Shown here piece after piece: positions 1-8,123 of a stretch of 33,017 nucleotides of DNA. The number at the start of each line of letters is the position of its first letter. Position 1 is the stretch's first letter. Where the stretch lies: positions 1 to 33,017 of the forward strand of contig JAJZWS010000033.1 of assembly GCA_021846565.1 (NCBI GenBank), written 5' to 3'. The notes below the pieces were generated by a model. It saw nothing but the letters and a program-made list of their open reading frames with translations. It was not told where the DNA came from and did no database searches. Origin of the DNA: Bacillota bacterium (GTDB lineage: Bacteria; Bacillota; Sulfobacillia; Sulfobacillales; JAIMBI01). The position numbers and the translations under genes were made by a program.

Positions 1-276
1 GCTCGTCTACCAGTAGTATGCCCGAGGTATTTTTCAAAGGAGACACGTCCACGTTCATGCTGTAGGGCTGCAGCAGGCGGGACTGCTCCCGGATGGCGGA
101 CAGCCCCACGCGAGCCCCGGCGCGGCAGGTGGTCGCGTCGTCAAACGCCACGTCGACGTCGGTGGGGTCCGCGTCGTGGGGCAGCCGCGCAAACGTGGCC
201 ATCTGGCCCAACCGGGGGGACACCATGGCGTCCAGCGGCTGACTGCGGCGCGCGTAGGCATCGACTCGTCGGACAT
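1..276 (-). pseudogene. Agmatinase/arginase-family N-terminus, frameshifted remnant, cut by window edge
   Basis: Reading the minus strand from about 270 down to 1 gives a peptide with clear agmatinase (SpeB-like ureohydrolase) N-terminal signatures: SQPLDAMVSPRLGQMATF, then RLPHDADPTDVDVAFDDATT, then CRAGARVGLSAIREQSRLLQ. These correspond to the family's PLDA..PRF..TF, LPH and PGAR.GP.AIRE.S..L blocks. A well-placed ATG with upstream GAGAGCAGGTG lies at 276-274 but is in a different frame, so a one-base lesion near 262-264 is implied. The hydrophobic strand normally between VDVA and FD (about five residues, IVGVP-like) is absent, and similarity fades after VSP near the left edge, where another frame change is possible. 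It is the family start, but not evidently a working enzyme. The metal-binding domain lies outside the window. Confidence 0.6.
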
Positions 277-344
277 CAGGACACCTGCTCTCTCGTATGT
301 TGACAACCTGATGATCGCGTTTACGTGGGATGGGTTTGCAAGAC

Positions 345-372
345 GGAGGCTCGGCGCGTTCCCCGAGCCTCC
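345..372 (-). terminator. Perfect 10-bp hairpin after the BNR-repeat gene
   Basis: GGAGGCTCGG (345-354) and CCGAGCCTCC (363-372) form a perfect stem with an 8-nt loop. It begins 16 bases beyond the stop of the minus-strand gene ending at 388. No clean U-run follows (GTCTTGC on the minus strand), so it is a probable rather than canonical intrinsic terminator. Confidence 0.55.
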
Positions 373-387
373 TTCGCGTGAGGCCGT

Positions 388-3300
388 CTACCCGATGAGG
401 GGCACATGGGCGTCGCGCATCTGCTCGGTAAGCGCGGCCGTGTCGTCGGTCATGAGGGACCCGAGCTCCGCCATGGCGGCCTCGGCTTGCTCGCGCAGCG
501 TGTGGAACACCGCGTAGCACTGGATGGGCGGCCGTGACGGCCCATACGACACGGTGGATTCCAGCGACGCGATTTTGCTGTTGAGCTTGGGCGGGTAATT
601 GAATGAGTCGGCGCGGCTGGTGCCGCGCGACTCCACCAGCTTCCCCTCGGCGGCCCTCAAGCGGTCCGCAAGCGCCCTGGCGGCGCCCGCCAGCGCGTCG
701 AAGTCTTTGGACGCAAGCTCCGTGGCCCATCGGTCGAGGGAGGTCCGGACGCGCCGGCTGTCCAGCACCAACTCGTGAACCGCCGTGAGCTGGTCCCGAA
801 TCTGCATGAGCAGGTCAAACTGCGCTTCGAGGTCCTCCGGGGGGGCCGTACTGCGGGGGTCTGCCTGGACGGCGAACGTTTGGGTTTGGCGGTGGCCTCC
901 TGCCGTGAGCGTCACCCGGTAGGTTCCCGGCAGCGCCACCGGTCCCCGGAGGCTGCCACCCCAGTACGGCGACAGCGCGCTGTCGTCCAGCTTGGTGGCG
1001 TCGGGGTACCGGAGGTCCCACGCGAACCGGTGGAGGCCGGCGCCAGTGGTCACCCGGTGCCGCTTGGCCTTCTGCTCGTCTTCCGTGTCGGTGCTGGCAA
1101 ACTCCTGGATGAGCCGGCCCCCGGCATCCTCGAACCGCAGCACGACGGGAATGTCGCTGTCCAGCCAGTATGTCACCACCGCACCGTCGGGCGGGTTCTC
1201 GCCCGCCGTGAGCGGTACGAGCGCCTTGCCGTTCGACGCTCCGGGATCTCGCCGCACCTCGGCGATGGCGTGGCCCACGCCGGACCCCACATACACCCGC
1301 TGACCCACCTCGGCCCTGGGCATCCACCCCGAGGATCGGCGGTAGGTCGGACGCGGCGGCGACAGGTAGACAGGGGTGCTGGCATCCCGGTCAGGCCACG
1401 TGCGCAACGGGGTCACATCGTCCAGCACCCAGAACGCGCGGCCATGGGTGGCCAGGACCAAGTCGTCGTGGGCCACGATGAGGTCGTGCACCGGGACCAC
1501 GGGGAGGTTGCCGCCAAGCGCGTGCCATCGCTGCCCCTGGTCCCACGACACATACGCGCCCGTTTCGGTGCCAGCGTACAACAGACCCGGGCGGACGGGA
1601 TCCTCCCGGATGGCCCGGGTGAAGTCACCCGCGCGAATGCCCGTCACGATTTTGGCCCACGTGCAGCCGAAGTCGGTGGTGCGGTACAGGTACGGCGCGG
1701 GATCGTCCAGCTTGTAGCGGGTGGCCGCCACATACGCCGTGCCCGCGTCGTGCGGCGACGCCTCGATGAGGCTCACCAGCGCCCATTCCGGCAGGTCCGG
1801 GGGCGTCACCGCCTGCCAGGACGCGCCGCCATCCTGCGAGACGTGCACCAGGCCGTCATCGGAGCCGGCCCACAGCACCTGGGCCGACACCGGCGACGGA
1901 GCGAAGGCAAAGATGGTCCCGTAGTACTCGGTGCCGACATTGTCCTGGGTGATCGGTCCGCCCGATGACCCAAGCGTCGTGGGATCGTTGCGCGTGAGGT
2001 CGGGACTCGTCACTTCCCAGCTTTGTCCGCCGTCGCGCGACCGAAAGACATGGTTGCCGGTGGCATACAGGCAATCCGGATCGTGAGGCGACAGCACGAT
2101 GGGAAATGTCCACTGAAACCGGTACCGAAGGTCGCCCGCACCGTAGCCAATGGGGTCTTCCGGCCAAACGGTGATGTCCACCTGCTCGCCGCTGGCATGG
2201 TTGTACCGGGTCATGCGCGATGCATAGCTGCCCGCATACACGATGGCGGGGTTGTCCGGCCGCACCGCGATGTAGCCACTCTCCCCGCCGCCGACTTCAA
2301 AGCAGTCGGCCATGCTGATGTTGCCGTGGTCCGACCGGCTGGGCACTGACAGCGTGGTGTTGTCCTGCTGGGCCCCGTATACGCGATACGGGTGCTGGTT
2401 GTCCGCGACGACGTGATAAAACTGGGCGGTGGGTTGGTTGAAAATCGTGGACCAGGTGCGCCCGTCGTTCAAGGTCACGGTGGCGCCGCCGTCATTGCCC
2501 AAAATCTTGCGTGCGGGGTCGTGGGGATCGATCCACAGGTCGTGGTTGTCACCGTACGGGTTCGACACTTCGTCAAAGTGCCGGCCGCCGTCGTGCGACA
2601 CCCAGACGCCCAGGTTCAAGACGTACAAAGTCTCAGGGTCGACCGGGTCCGCAAACAGGTGCATATAGTACCAGGGCCGCTGGCGCAGGTCGGGCTGGTC
2701 CGTAAGCCGCTCCCAGTGGGCCCCACTGTCGTCTGAGCGATACAGGCCTCCCGCGGCCTCCGCGGCTTCCACCACGCTCCACACGCGGTGGGGGCGCGCT
2801 GGGGAGAGCGCCACCCCGATGCGGCCCTTGACCGCCGTCGGGAATCCCGGGTTCGTGCTGATCTCGGTCCACGTGTCCCCGCCGTCCGCGGTTTTCCAGA
2901 CGCTGCTGCCAGGTCCGCCACTTCTGAGCCCCCACGGATAGCGGCGCACGTCCCAACAGGCCGCGTACAGCACGTTGGGGTTTTGGGGGTCCATGACCAG
3001 GTCGATGGCGCCGGTCGTGTCGTCGCGGAACAGCACCTGGTCCCAATGGGCGCCGCCGTCACGGCTCCGATACACGCCGCGCGCGCGGTGGGGGCCAAAG
3101 GCGTGGCCCAGCGCCGCCACGTACACGGTGCCCGGATCGTAGGGGTGCACGCGCACGCGGCCGATGTGCCGCGTGTCGGCGAGGCCACGGTGCATCCAGG
3201 TTTCCCCCCCGTCGTCGGAGCGATAGACGCCGTCGCCGTAGGACACGTTGCCCCGAATGCACGCCTCGCCCATGCCTGCATAAATCACGCGGGGAGCCGA

Positions 3301-3516
3301 GGGGGCAACTGCCAGCGCGCCGACCGATGCCGTCTGAAAATAGCCGTCCGATATGTTTTGCCACGTGATGCCCGCGTCATCGGTCTTAAACACGCCGCCC
3401 GCCGCCGCCCCAAAGTAAAACACCAGTGGGTTGGCGGGGTGCCCCACCACGGCGGACACCCGCCCACCCCGAAACGGCCCCAGCGGTCGCCATGAAAGCG
3501 CCTGCAGGAGATCCAA
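388..3516 (-). CDS. Large BNR/Asp-box beta-propeller protein (VPS10/sialidase-like glycosyl-hydrolase-type repeats)
   Basis: The 1042-residue product is built from Asp-box repeats of the S/T-x-D-x-G-x-T/S-W type. Visible copies include TDDAGITW, SDDGGETW, SRDGGAHW, TADGGDTW, SDDSGAHW, SRDGGQSW, SQDGGASW and TTDFGCTW over roughly residues 40-650, as in paired VPS10/BNR seven-bladed propellers. The C-terminal 350 residues carry a beta-sandwich-like section and an alpha-helical tail rich in Ala, Leu and Arg. Length matches the family of about 1000-residue bacterial 'glycosyl hydrolase, BNR repeat' proteins, whose substrates are mostly unknown. No signal peptide is visible at the N-terminus, which starts directly in the first blade (WRPLGPFRGGRVSAV). 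The start is a TTG preceded by GGGAGG at 8-nt spacing. Enzymatic activity is not demonstrable from sequence; a structural or binding propeller is equally possible. Confidence 0.85.
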   Translation of the reverse strand: MDLLQALSWRPLGPFRGGRVSAVVGHPANPLVFYFGAAAGGVFKTDDAGITWQNISDGYFQTASVGALAVAPSAPRVIYAGMGEACIRGNVSYGDGVYRSDDGGETWMHRGLADTRHIGRVRVHPYDPGTVYVAALGHAFGPHRARGVYRSRDGGAHWDQVLFRDDTTGAIDLVMDPQNPNVLYAACWDVRRYPWGLRSGGPGSSVWKTADGGDTWTEISTNPGFPTAVKGRIGVALSPARPHRVWSVVEAAEAAGGLYRSDDSGAHWERLTDQPDLRQRPWYYMHLFADPVDPETLYVLNLGVWVSHDGGRHFDEVSNPYGDNHDLWIDPHDPARKILGNDGGATVTLNDGRTWSTIFNQPTAQFYHVVADNQHPYRVYGAQQDNTTLSVPSRSDHGNISMADCFEVGGGESGYIAVRPDNPAIVYAGSYASRMTRYNHASGEQVDITVWPEDPIGYGAGDLRYRFQWTFPIVLSPHDPDCLYATGNHVFRSRDGGQSWEVTSPDLTRNDPTTLGSSGGPITQDNVGTEYYGTIFAFAPSPVSAQVLWAGSDDGLVHVSQDGGASWQAVTPPDLPEWALVSLIEASPHDAGTAYVAATRYKLDDPAPYLYRTTDFGCTWAKIVTGIRAGDFTRAIREDPVRPGLLYAGTETGAYVSWDQGQRWHALGGNLPVVPVHDLIVAHDDLVLATHGRAFWVLDDVTPLRTWPDRDASTPVYLSPPRPTYRRSSGWMPRAEVGQRVYVGSGVGHAIAEVRRDPGASNGKALVPLTAGENPPDGAVVTYWLDSDIPVVLRFEDAGGRLIQEFASTDTEDEQKAKRHRVTTGAGLHRFAWDLRYPDATKLDDSALSPYWGGSLRGPVALPGTYRVTLTAGGHRQTQTFAVQADPRSTAPPEDLEAQFDLLMQIRDQLTAVHELVLDSRRVRTSLDRWATELASKDFDALAGAARALADRLRAAEGKLVESRGTSRADSFNYPPKLNSKIASLESTVSYGPSRPPIQCYAVFHTLREQAEAAMAELGSLMTDDTAALTEQMRDAHVPLIG

Positions 3517-3608
3517 TGTTTCCGCCTCCCGGTCCCGTTAAGATTGTTCATCGGTTCCTCGCTGGGTTCTTGATCTGGCGGGCGGTCCCTGCTGACGATG
3601 AAACGTTT

Positions 3609-4076
3609 TCAGGGTGGCGGTTGTGCATCCCTTGGCCGCCCCGGCGTCATCGCCATGCCGTACCCAACCCGCGCCACCGCAAAACCCAGCGACATCAGCA
3701 TGGAATTGAGGGGGGCCCCGCCGTCGAGGAAAGCGGTGCCATTGCCGGATGCGCCCAGGACACCGCCGAGGCCCATCAGGAACCAGAGCAGGCGTCCTGC
3801 CGCGGGCTGGCCGCAGACCGTGGCTGTGTGGACCAGGGCGCACGCGCCCAAGACCATGCCCAGCGCCACGTGCAGCCGCAGAGCCAGGGGGCCGGCCGTC
3901 AACGCCCATCCGATGCCGGCAGATGCCCCCATCCCGTAACTGGTGGCTGCGCCGGGATGGTAGGGCGAGATGACCACGAAGAGATTGACCCCCATGCCGA
4001 CGAGGAATTCCAGCACCAACAGGCCCATGATGGCCAGCGTCAGACGTCGGAAACGGCGACCGACGTGCTGGGTCAT
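3609..4076 (-). CDS. Small four-helix integral membrane protein, function unknown
   Basis: The 155-residue protein begins with a basic segment (MTQHVGRRFRRLTL) followed by about four hydrophobic helices: AIMGLLVLEFLVGMGVNLFV, a segment around LALRLHVALGMVLGACALV, one around LLWFLMGLGGVLGASG, and a weaker one near the C-terminus. A histidine in helix two (RLHVAL) and another at its end (LVHTAT) would allow haem or metal ligation, but no family motif is recognised. The start was set at the ATG at 4076 because GAGGAGGG lies five bases upstream, rather than at an upstream in-frame ATG. It diverges from the molybdenum hydroxylase operon, so it may share its control region. A DoxX or cytochrome-b-like role is only a guess. 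Confidence 0.75.
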   Translation of the reverse strand: MTQHVGRRFRRLTLAIMGLLVLEFLVGMGVNLFVVISPYHPGAATSYGMGASAGIGWALTAGPLALRLHVALGMVLGACALVHTATVCGQPAAGRLLWFLMGLGGVLGASGNGTAFLDGGAPLNSMLMSLGFAVARVGYGMAMTPGRPRDAQPPP

Positions 4077-4105
4077 GGCAACCCTCCTCTGGCTCGACGG
4101 GGTTG

Positions 4106-4114
4106 ATTGTAGCA
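4106..4114 (-). promoter_or_regulatory. Extended -10 promoter for the membrane protein gene
   Basis: On the minus strand TG-C-TACAAT (TACAAT = 4111-4106) forms an extended -10 element about 30 bases upstream of the ATG at 4076. No good -35 is seen; instead the -35 region overlaps the inverted repeat at 4118-4150. Confidence 0.45.
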
Positions 4115-4117
4115 AGG

Positions 4118-4150
4118 GCCGGTGTCGGACGGGCACCGGGCGACACCGGC
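4118..4150. promoter_or_regulatory. Perfect 10-bp inverted repeat in the divergent promoter region
   Basis: GCCGGTGTCG (4118-4127) and CGACACCGGC (4141-4150) are exact reverse complements around a 13-nt spacer. They lie in the 217-bp gap between the membrane protein (minus) and the Mo-hydroxylase operon (plus), where the -35 of the minus promoter would fall. A dimeric regulator operator is the simplest reading; an RNA hairpin near an operon leader is the alternative. Confidence 0.45.
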
Positions 4151-4293
4151 GTGAGGGGCTTTGACGCGCAAATCAGGTAAAGGGGGTCCGATGGGCCGTC
4201 GGGTGTGGTATGATCGCCTGGATTTGCCAGTGGTCCAAGCTGTTGCCGCGCACCGCACCGTCCCCGACCCACTCGGGTAAGGAGGTTTCGTGT

Positions 4294-4797
4294 ATGATGG
4301 ACCCATCGAACAACCACCACGCCGTCACACTGACCGTGAACGGCCAGACGCGAACCGAGTCGCTGCCCCCGAATCTGCTGCTTTCTGAATATCTGCGGGA
4401 TCACCTCCGCCTCACCGGTACCCACGTCGGGTGCGACACGAGCCAGTGCGGCGCGTGCACCGTGCTGGTGGACGGCGCCGCGGTCAAGTCCTGCACCGTG
4501 CTGGTGGTCCAGTTGCCCGGCACGACGATTGAAACCGTCGAGGGCCTCGGCCGTCCCGATCAGCTCCACCCGGTTCAGGAGGCATTCCGGGAGGCGCATG
4601 CGCTGCAGTGTGGCTTTTGCACCCCCGGTGTGCTGATGACGGCCGTCGCCCTGCTGAACGGCGATCCCCACCCCACCGATGCGGAGATCCGCAGAGGGCT
4701 CGACGGCATCATCTGTCGCTGCACCGGATACGAGAACATCGTCGCCGCCGTCACCCGTGCGGGTAATGGGATGGCGGCGGCCCAGGAGGTGGGGTAG
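4294..4797 (+). CDS. (2Fe-2S)-binding small subunit of a molybdenum hydroxylase (CoxS/XDH-type)
   Basis: This 167-residue protein is the electron-transfer subunit of a xanthine dehydrogenase/CO dehydrogenase-family enzyme. Plant-type ferredoxin cysteines are C47, C52, C55 and C67 (GCDTSQCGAC...KSC). The second cluster ligands are C106, C109, C141 and C143 (QCGFCTPG and CRCTGY). The length is typical of separate small subunits. The start at ATG 4294 has TAAGGAGG with 8-nt spacing; longer in-frame starts lack this. It is followed two bases later by the Mo subunit, giving the operon order small-large-medium. Electrons would pass from the Mo site through both clusters to the FAD subunit. The physiological substrate is discussed under the large subunit. 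Confidence 0.93.
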   Translation: MMDPSNNHHAVTLTVNGQTRTESLPPNLLLSEYLRDHLRLTGTHVGCDTSQCGACTVLVDGAAVKSCTVLVVQLPGTTIETVEGLGRPDQLHPVQEAFREAHALQCGFCTPGVLMTAVALLNGDPHPTDAEIRRGLDGIICRCTGYENIVAAVTRAGNGMAAAQEVG

Positions 4798-4798
4798 C

Positions 4799-7213
4799 AT
4801 GCCGTCCGAGCAATTAGCCCCCACCCGCCCCGGATCCCCGATGGGTCAGTCCATCCCGCGGCGGGAGGATGCCCGGCTCCTCACGGGGCACGGGCACTAC
4901 ACGGCCGATGTGAATCGCCCGGGGCAGCTTTATGCCGTCATGGTGCGAAGTCCTCATGCGCATGCCCACATCCGGTCGATTCGGACGGATGCCGCCCGAG
5001 CCGTGGCGGGCGTTGCCGCCATCTACACGGGGACTGACGTCGCGGGGCGCATCGCGCCGATTCCCACCGCCTGGATTCCCCCGGGATCCGACCTGGCCAT
5101 CACGGACCATCCGGCCTTGGCCGACACCACCGTACGCTACGTCGGCGATGGTGTGGCGATGGTGGTGGCCGAGTCCCTGGACTCGGCCCGGGAGGCTCGC
5201 GCCCTTATCGACGTCGACTATGAGCCACTTGGCGCCGTCACATCGGTCGCCGACGCCATGCGTGAGGGGGCTCCCCGGGTTCACGAGGGGGTGTCCCAGA
5301 ATGTGGCCCTCCACTGGCGGGCCGGCTCGGACCCGAGCGCCGTGGACCACGCGATGAAGACCGCGGAAGTGGTGGTGCGCCAAGCCATCGTGCAGCAGCG
5401 CCTCGTGCCCAACCCCATGGAGCCCCGGGCCGCCGTGGCGGAGTTCGACGCGGCGGCGGAAGCGCTCACGCTGTGGGTCACGAGCCAGAACCCGCACATT
5501 CACCGGCTCCTGGTGGCGGGGGTGCTGGGACTGGCCGAGCATCGCGTGCGCGTTATCGCCCAGGATGTGGGGGGGGGATTTGGCAGTAAAATCGCCTGCT
5601 ATCCCGATGAGGTGCTGGTGGCGTTTGCCGCCCGAGATCTGGGGCGGCCGGTGAAGTGGGTGGAGGAGCGGCGCGAGCACTTTGTGGCCACGACGCATGG
5701 CCGGGATCACGTGGACGAGGTGGAGCTCGCGGGCCGCCGTGACGGTACCTTTACGGCACTCCGGGTGCGTACGCGGGCCAACCTGGGTGCGTATCTGTCC
5801 ACGGCAGGGCCGGGCGTGCCCACCATCCTGTTTGGCCTCATTACCAACGGGCCCTACGACATCCCCCTAGCGGCCACCGAGGTGTACGGCCTATACACCC
5901 ACACTACGCCGGTGGACGCGTACCGCGGCGCCGGCCGACCGGAGGCCACCTTTCTCATCGAACGGCTCGTGGACCTGTTCGCGCGGGAGATTGGGATGGA
6001 CCCGGTGGCGGTGCGCTCGAAGAACCTCGTGACCGAAGATCGCTTTCCCTATACGAACGCGTTTGGCATCACCTACGACTCCGGCCGGTATCACGCGTCG
6101 TTGGACCGCGCGCTGGAGCACCTGGATCTCGGCGCCTTCCGCAGCGAGCAGGCCGCGGCTGCGCGCCATGGGCGGCTTTTGGGTCTCGGTGTCTCGACAT
6201 ACGTGGAGATGTGCGGGCTGGGACCGTCCGAGGTGGCCGGCGCGGTGGGGTTCCAGGGAGGACTCTGGGAGCATGCCTTGGTACGCGTGCTGCCCACCGG
6301 CAAAGTCATGGTGATGACAGGCATCTCTCCGCACGGACAGGGCGAGGAAACCACATTTGCGCAAGTCGTGGCGGACCGTCTCGGCTGCGCCCTCGACGAC
6401 ATCGAGGTGATGCACGGCGACACCCAGCTGGTGTCAATGGGCTGGGGCACGTACGGCTCGCGCTCCACAGCGGTGGGGGGCGGGGCGCTGTCGGTGGCGT
6501 TGGACCGCGTCGTGGACAAGGCGCGAAAGATTGCCGCCCACGTGTTGGAGGCCGACGTGGAGGATCTGGCCTTTCGTGAAGGGCGCTTCGCTGTGCACGG
6601 GGTGCCCGACCGGTCGGTGGCGTTCACGGACGTGGCGCTCAAGGCGCATCTGGCGTGGAGCCTGCCCGAAGGCGTCGAGCCGGGCCTGGAAGCCGAGGCG
6701 TCTTACAATCCCTCGAACTTCACGTATCCGTTCGGCACGCACATGGCGGTGGTCGAGGTGGATCCCGACACCGGGGACATCAACGTTCAGCGCTATCTGG
6801 CGGTGGACGACTGCGGCCCACGCATCAATCCCCTGATTGTGGAGGGGCAGGTGCGCGGCGGCATCGTGCAGGGCATCGGTCAGGCCCTGTGGGAGGGAGG
6901 GGCCTACGACGCTCAGGGCCAGTTGCTGACCGGATCGCTGATGGACTACGCGCTCCCGAAGGCGCGGTGGCTCCCGCCCATCGAGACGGACTTCACGGAA
7001 ACACCGGCGCCGCACAATCCCCTGGGGGTGAAGGGCGTGGGCGAGACCGGCACGATCGCGGCCACCCCCACCATTGTGAACGCGGTGATGGATGCCCTGG
7101 CACCCATGGGGATTCACCACTTGGACATGCCGCTCACCCCGGAGCGAGTGTGGCGCGCCATCCAGGACGCCCGCACCACGGCACCAGCAGCCACAGGAGG
7201 GATGAGGTCATGA
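4799..7213 (+). CDS. Molybdopterin-binding large subunit, form II CO-dehydrogenase-like hydroxylase
   Basis: This 804-residue protein is of the xanthine oxidase/CoxL family and should bind molybdopterin cytosine dinucleotide. The N-terminal a/b-hammerhead domain starts at MGQSIPRREDARLLTG; the glycine-rich QDVGGGFGSK Mo-cofactor loop is near residue 260. The active-site loop is AYRGAGR at residues 374-380, not the AYxCSFR of genuine (form I) CO dehydrogenase, so the copper-ligating cysteine is missing. The catalytic glutamate lies in GVGETG (E749). Family knowledge says AYRGAGR enzymes are 'form II' hydroxylases with uncertain substrates (aldehydes, purines, aromatic heterocycles), and weak or no CO activity. 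The ATG at 4799 has AGGAGGTGGGG upstream inside the previous gene's end. Its stop overlaps the next gene's ATG (ATGA), implying coupled translation. Confidence 0.92.
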   Translation: MPSEQLAPTRPGSPMGQSIPRREDARLLTGHGHYTADVNRPGQLYAVMVRSPHAHAHIRSIRTDAARAVAGVAAIYTGTDVAGRIAPIPTAWIPPGSDLAITDHPALADTTVRYVGDGVAMVVAESLDSAREARALIDVDYEPLGAVTSVADAMREGAPRVHEGVSQNVALHWRAGSDPSAVDHAMKTAEVVVRQAIVQQRLVPNPMEPRAAVAEFDAAAEALTLWVTSQNPHIHRLLVAGVLGLAEHRVRVIAQDVGGGFGSKIACYPDEVLVAFAARDLGRPVKWVEERREHFVATTHGRDHVDEVELAGRRDGTFTALRVRTRANLGAYLSTAGPGVPTILFGLITNGPYDIPLAATEVYGLYTHTTPVDAYRGAGRPEATFLIERLVDLFAREIGMDPVAVRSKNLVTEDRFPYTNAFGITYDSGRYHASLDRALEHLDLGAFRSEQAAAARHGRLLGLGVSTYVEMCGLGPSEVAGAVGFQGGLWEHALVRVLPTGKVMVMTGISPHGQGEETTFAQVVADRLGCALDDIEVMHGDTQLVSMGWGTYGSRSTAVGGGALSVALDRVVDKARKIAAHVLEADVEDLAFREGRFAVHGVPDRSVAFTDVALKAHLAWSLPEGVEPGLEAEASYNPSNFTYPFGTHMAVVEVDPDTGDINVQRYLAVDDCGPRINPLIVEGQVRGGIVQGIGQALWEGGAYDAQGQLLTGSLMDYALPKARWLPPIETDFTETPAPHNPLGVKGVGETGTIAATPTIVNAVMDALAPMGIHHLDMPLTPERVWRAIQDARTTAPAATGGMRS

Positions 7214-8064
7214 CGCTTGGGACTTTCCGGTACGAGCGGCCCTCGTCGCTGGATGAGGCGATCCGGCAGGCGGTCGAGGCGCCGGGCGCGCGCTGGCTGG
7301 CAGGCGGCATGAGCCTGCTGCCCCTGATGAAGATGGAGTTGGCAGCCCCCCCGGCGCTGGTGGACTTGGCCGGCGTGGAGGACTTGGTGGGGGTGCGCGA
7401 ACGGGACGACGTGCTATGGGTCGGCGCCATGACGCGCCATGCCGAGTTGGCGTTGCACCCGCTGGTGGCGCGGCATGCCTCGCTGTTGGCGGCAGCAGCG
7501 TCGCAAGTCGGAGATCCCCAGGTGCGCAACCGTGGCACCATCGGGGGAAGCCTCGCCCATGCGGATCCCGCCGCCGACCTGCCCGCCGCCGTCCTGGCCC
7601 TGGACGCCACCATCCAGGTGGCCTCCCCCCGGGGACGGCGGGGGATCCCTGCGGGCGGCTTCTTTCTGGGACCACTCATGACCGCGCTCGAACCAGACGA
7701 AGTGATTGTGGCGGTGACGGTTCCCCAGCGCGGGGCGCGGCGCCAAGCCTACCGCAAGCGGCCGCACCCCGCGTCGGGATACGCGGTGGTCGGCATCGCC
7801 GCGTCGCTGCGGTGGGAGGGGGATCGGGTGGCGTCGGCTGCGGTGGCCGTCACGGGGGTGGCGGACCACGCCTTCCGGGCCCAGCGCACGGAGGCGCTGC
7901 TCACCGGGGAGGTGCTGACTGATGCGCTGCTGGTTGAGGCGTCCGGCGTGGTGACGGACGGCCAGGAGGTGTGGGGCGACCTTTATGCCTCTGCCGAATA
8001 CCGTCGCCACTTGGCCGGGGTCACCACCCGCCAGGTGCTGGAGCACCTCCGGGCTGACGGGTAG
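7210..8064 (+). CDS. FAD-binding medium subunit of the molybdenum hydroxylase (CoxM-type)
   Basis: The 284-residue protein has the FAD_binding_5 motifs AGGMSLLPLMK near residue 34 and TIGGSLAHADPAADLP near residue 112, which hold the FAD pyrophosphate and ribityl chain. A C-terminal CO-dehydrogenase flavoprotein domain follows. It accepts electrons from the iron-sulfur subunit and passes them to quinone or another acceptor. The ATG overlaps the large-subunit stop by four bases. The operon ends here with a strong hairpin, and no cox accessory genes (coxD/E/F) follow, which is unlike complete cox operons. Confidence 0.92.
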   Translation: MTLGTFRYERPSSLDEAIRQAVEAPGARWLAGGMSLLPLMKMELAAPPALVDLAGVEDLVGVRERDDVLWVGAMTRHAELALHPLVARHASLLAAAASQVGDPQVRNRGTIGGSLAHADPAADLPAAVLALDATIQVASPRGRRGIPAGGFFLGPLMTALEPDEVIVAVTVPQRGARRQAYRKRPHPASGYAVVGIAASLRWEGDRVASAAVAVTGVADHAFRAQRTEALLTGEVLTDALLVEASGVVTDGQEVWGDLYASAEYRRHLAGVTTRQVLEHLRADG

Positions 8065-8075
8065 ATCACCCACAG

Positions 8076-8111
8076 CACCAGCGCACCCGCGGTGACGTGG
8101 GTGCGCTGGTG
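8076..8111. terminator. Perfect 13-bp hairpin between convergent genes
   Basis: CACCAGCGCACCC (8076-8088) pairs exactly with GGGTGCGCTGGTG (8099-8111) around a 10-nt loop. It lies between the end of the Mo-hydroxylase operon (8064) and the end of trpS (8124), where it could stop transcription from both sides. No T-run follows on either strand. Confidence 0.65.
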
Positions 8112-8123
8112 GCCTGTCGGCCG

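Noticed and set aside
3538-4824. 428-codon minus-strand frame across the cox control region
   Set aside because: Runs antisense through the 2Fe-2S subunit and out of frame through the membrane protein; no recognisable domain and no start signal.
4799-7213. Annotation as true CO dehydrogenase CoxL
   Set aside because: The active-site loop is AYRGAGR, not AYxCSFR.
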